A program made the translations under genes and the position numbers. 9,518 nucleotides of DNA, taken from positions 1-9,518 of the forward strand of contig CACXEB010000234.1 of the NCBI GenBank assembly GCA_902766515.1, read 5' to 3'. The stretch is from an uncultured Eubacteriales bacterium. Its GTDB lineage: Bacteria; Bacillota_A; Clostridia; Christensenellales; Aristaeellaceae. A model generated the notes under the pieces. The model made no database searches. It was not told the origin of the DNA and worked only from the letters and a program-made list of their open reading frames with translations. Positions 8,901-9,518 of the stretch are shown one piece after another (the stretch's first letter is position 1; each line of letters starts with the position of its first letter).

Positions 8901-9518
8901 GGTCGTTCCGTTTCCCGGAACAGTGATGTTTGTCTCACAATCAGGCTGGGCTGTCAGCTGATTGTCTATACGCGCCCCGAATTTCACGACGATCTCAGTA
9001 CCATAATTATCATAAACCCTGCAGCGGTACTGAGAGCGTTTGCTGATGGATGCCACCGTCATTGAAGAAGACGTTTCGCCGCTGATCTCATATCCGTATT
9101 GATAAGCGTAACCGCCGGTATTGCCCTGATCTCTTTCTTCAACGACGTACCATTGATAATATACATGCTCATCCAGTGACGTTGCCTCAACTTCAAGTGT
9201 AAAAGACGTGTCCGGCAGCACAGGCAGGTCCGACTGAACTGCTGATGCGGTGAGCAATCCCTGGGATTTTTCCAGTTTGACATCGAATGAACCGATGTTG
9301 TAAGCACGGGCATACCTCGCGCACAGATTGTACGTTGTACCCGCGTTCAAATAACAGACGACCCTGAAGTTATTGCCTGTTCCTCCATTATCGTCTTCAG
9401 CAAGGCGATTGCCGTGGCTGTCTTCCACAGCACCGTAAGTATCAATGATCCCCATGGACATCCAGGTATAATAACCGGTTTCATCCGGCGTATACGTGAA
9501 TTCCGCCCAGGTGCCCGA
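5946..9518 (-). CDS. Giant secreted multi-Ig-domain protein with BspA-like leucine-rich C-terminus (N-terminus outside window)
   Basis: The reading frame is open to the right edge, giving the last 1190 residues. In order it contains a PPC-like beta domain (9264-9518, with FTYTPDETGYY and an acidic DDNGGTGNNF turn), nine Ig-like repeats (6771-9263) and a second PPC-like domain (about 6429-6770, with PAATGTYTLYSFGSTDADPY). A BIG2-like domain (about 6222-6428, ending GTATVTAEGASGTAVYDVTV) and a BspA-like LRR cap (5946-6221, with FAFSGCGLEQLVIP and STAEAFAREFGYVW) complete it. PPC, Ig, BIG2 and BspA-LRR domains are extracellular binding modules, so it probably works at the surface in adhesion or glycan binding. 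No LPXTG motif or C-terminal membrane anchor is present. Signal peptide, promoter and any catalytic domain would lie beyond the right edge. By eye, the repeat-coding half is less GC-rich than the ABC operon. Confidence 0.9.
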   Translation of the reverse strand, partial: SGTWAEFTYTPDETGYYTWMSMGIIDTYGAVEDSHGNRLAEDDNGGTGNNFRVVCYLNAGTTYNLCARYARAYNIGSFDVKLEKSQGLLTASAVQSDLPVLPDTSFTLEVEATSLDEHVYYQWYVVEERDQGNTGGYAYQYGYEISGETSSSMTVASISKRSQYRCRVYDNYGTEIVVKFGARIDNQLTAQPDCETNITVPGNGTTVLKVNAGCSNGLLWYQWRKERNVNGYWRWELNSILCGENSDTLTTDPVTEYTMYVCEITDDYLNTTEVTFMVNCDESSYFDNQLSAQPVGSDNVTIRYNDTADLEVTASCSNGSLAYQWFRQVEHGNYPQWEAVSGATSSVFTTDPAHAPTRYCCQVTDDYSNRDIVFFYIHLENVLNIIRFGDSTVAVPLNATTTFEVNATCLSGGTRFQWYRPDPKGVHWPGNAISGATGNTFTTFPVVEETRYICMAFDDYGHYCFTEFYVTIDNQLTATAVGDTWLGVAPNSTVDLEVDASCANGSLTYRWYKHIYHGDNATAGEVLIPGAEGNTVTTDPVTAPAQYRCDVSDEYGGEKSVYFYVDMDNQLTVRPVGNLSRKVSLNDTVSLTVNASCLVGGLRYQWYRSMRDANGNWSDQETLEGAVSDTITTDPINTLTEYFVEVTDDYGRTDYQSFRLSVDNGLVVQRKHRVYTIAPGSSVTLEIEATCNTGSLTYNWWIEGYNEPTRTIEDITERSWYTCEVGDIYGNFEYCEFEVNFDTDLWVEAVGNTEITVPYGSDVTLEVAFGCTQSEEVGIDWSAFGWDHFSEKTESEDLTKCTLTNVTGLVGVYAQVYDGFGNYRQAEFTIRVENAFSAVPVGSTVRTVQAGEEVTLEVQAAAMEGGFRYEWYEGDRGLENDRASITITVTESAVYRCYVYDMYETSEIIIFTLNVGAPQTIAVGQSVTVRIDTPKKYSIFAFTPAATGTYTLYSFGSTDADPYAKLYDGNGQLLDESDDMYSYSYNDSDAHCRLTARLTAGQTCQYWVSSYDTGSFTIRLIRESSGTGNGMEAKITLRAGQSVILPPLYGEIASVTSDDTATVSVSGNALTALRTGTATVTAEGASGTAVYDVTVVVEAVLNTPAGLRVIEQNAFSGDRQVRFVVLGDHVSRIDAFAFSGCGLEQLVIPAVDTQIAFSALNGVRPLIVCRPGSTAEAFAREFGYVWVYIN
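6771..9263 (-). repeat. Nine tandem Ig-like repeats, about 79-102 residues each
   Basis: Repeat borders, placed at the recurring (D/E)N-x-L motif, are 8964-9263, 8658-8963, 8379-8657, 8100-8378, 7815-8099, 7530-7814, 7293-7529, 7020-7292 and 6771-7019. The consensus is NQLTA-x-PVG, a beta strand with LEVNASC, NGSLTYQWYR, a GATS-x-TTDPVT turn, then YRC-x-V-x-DDYG. The middle four are 93, 93, 95 and 95 residues long. The last three are shorter and more diverged. The repeats are protein-level; the DNA is too diverged for direct repeats longer than short blocks around the TTDP turn. Confidence 0.9.

Noticed and set aside
6771..9263. CRISPR array or DNA-level tandem repeat
   Set aside because: Periodicity is about 280 nt, coding, and conserved only at protein level; there are no short identical repeats with unique spacers.

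Overview
The window looks like a chromosomal segment from a GC-rich anaerobic member of the Bacillota (Clostridia, gut or rumen type). The evidence is a B. subtilis-type unimodular QueF, a preQ1-I riboswitch with a Gram-positive-style transcription attenuator, strong AGGAGG-type ribosome binding sites, and a large surface protein ending in a BspA-like leucine-rich cap. The taxonomic placement is inference.

Layout from left to right. (1) Positions 1-269: the 5' end of an ISAs1-family transposase gene on the minus strand, cut by the window edge, with a probable IS end near 269. (2) Positions 283-312: a perfect 11-bp inverted repeat of unknown role. (3) Positions 332-1683: a plus-strand queuosine salvage operon. 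It has a sigma70-type promoter, a preQ1-I aptamer, an intrinsic terminator, yhhQ (deazapurine transporter), queF (preQ0 reductase, overlapping by ATGA), and a terminator that probably works on both strands. (4) Positions 1697-5906, minus strand: a complete three-gene ABC importer operon of the Fe3+/spermidine/phosphonate type. In transcription order it has a sigma70-type promoter, a secreted binding protein, an internal terminator, a fused double-domain permease and an ATPase. (5) Positions 5946-9518, minus strand: the C-terminal 1190 residues of a giant secreted protein. It reads PPC-like domain, nine Ig-like repeats, PPC-like domain, BIG2-like domain, BspA-like leucine-rich cap. Its N-terminus lies outside the window.

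How the parts work together. YhhQ would import preQ0 or preQ1 and QueF would reduce preQ0 to preQ1. PreQ1 is sensed by the leader: the aptamer tail carries the same CGGGA sequence as the 3' arm of the terminator, so it can compete for the 5' arm and act as an antiterminator when no ligand is bound. The ABC importer would share one ATPase subunit type and one fused permease, with the internal terminator lowering membrane components relative to binding protein. The Ig protein is probably displayed or secreted for adhesion or binding.

I see no defence system, CRISPR array, rRNA or tRNA gene. The part least explained by known annotation is the Ig-repeat protein, with its canonical Ig-type cysteine pairs in a presumed anaerobe.
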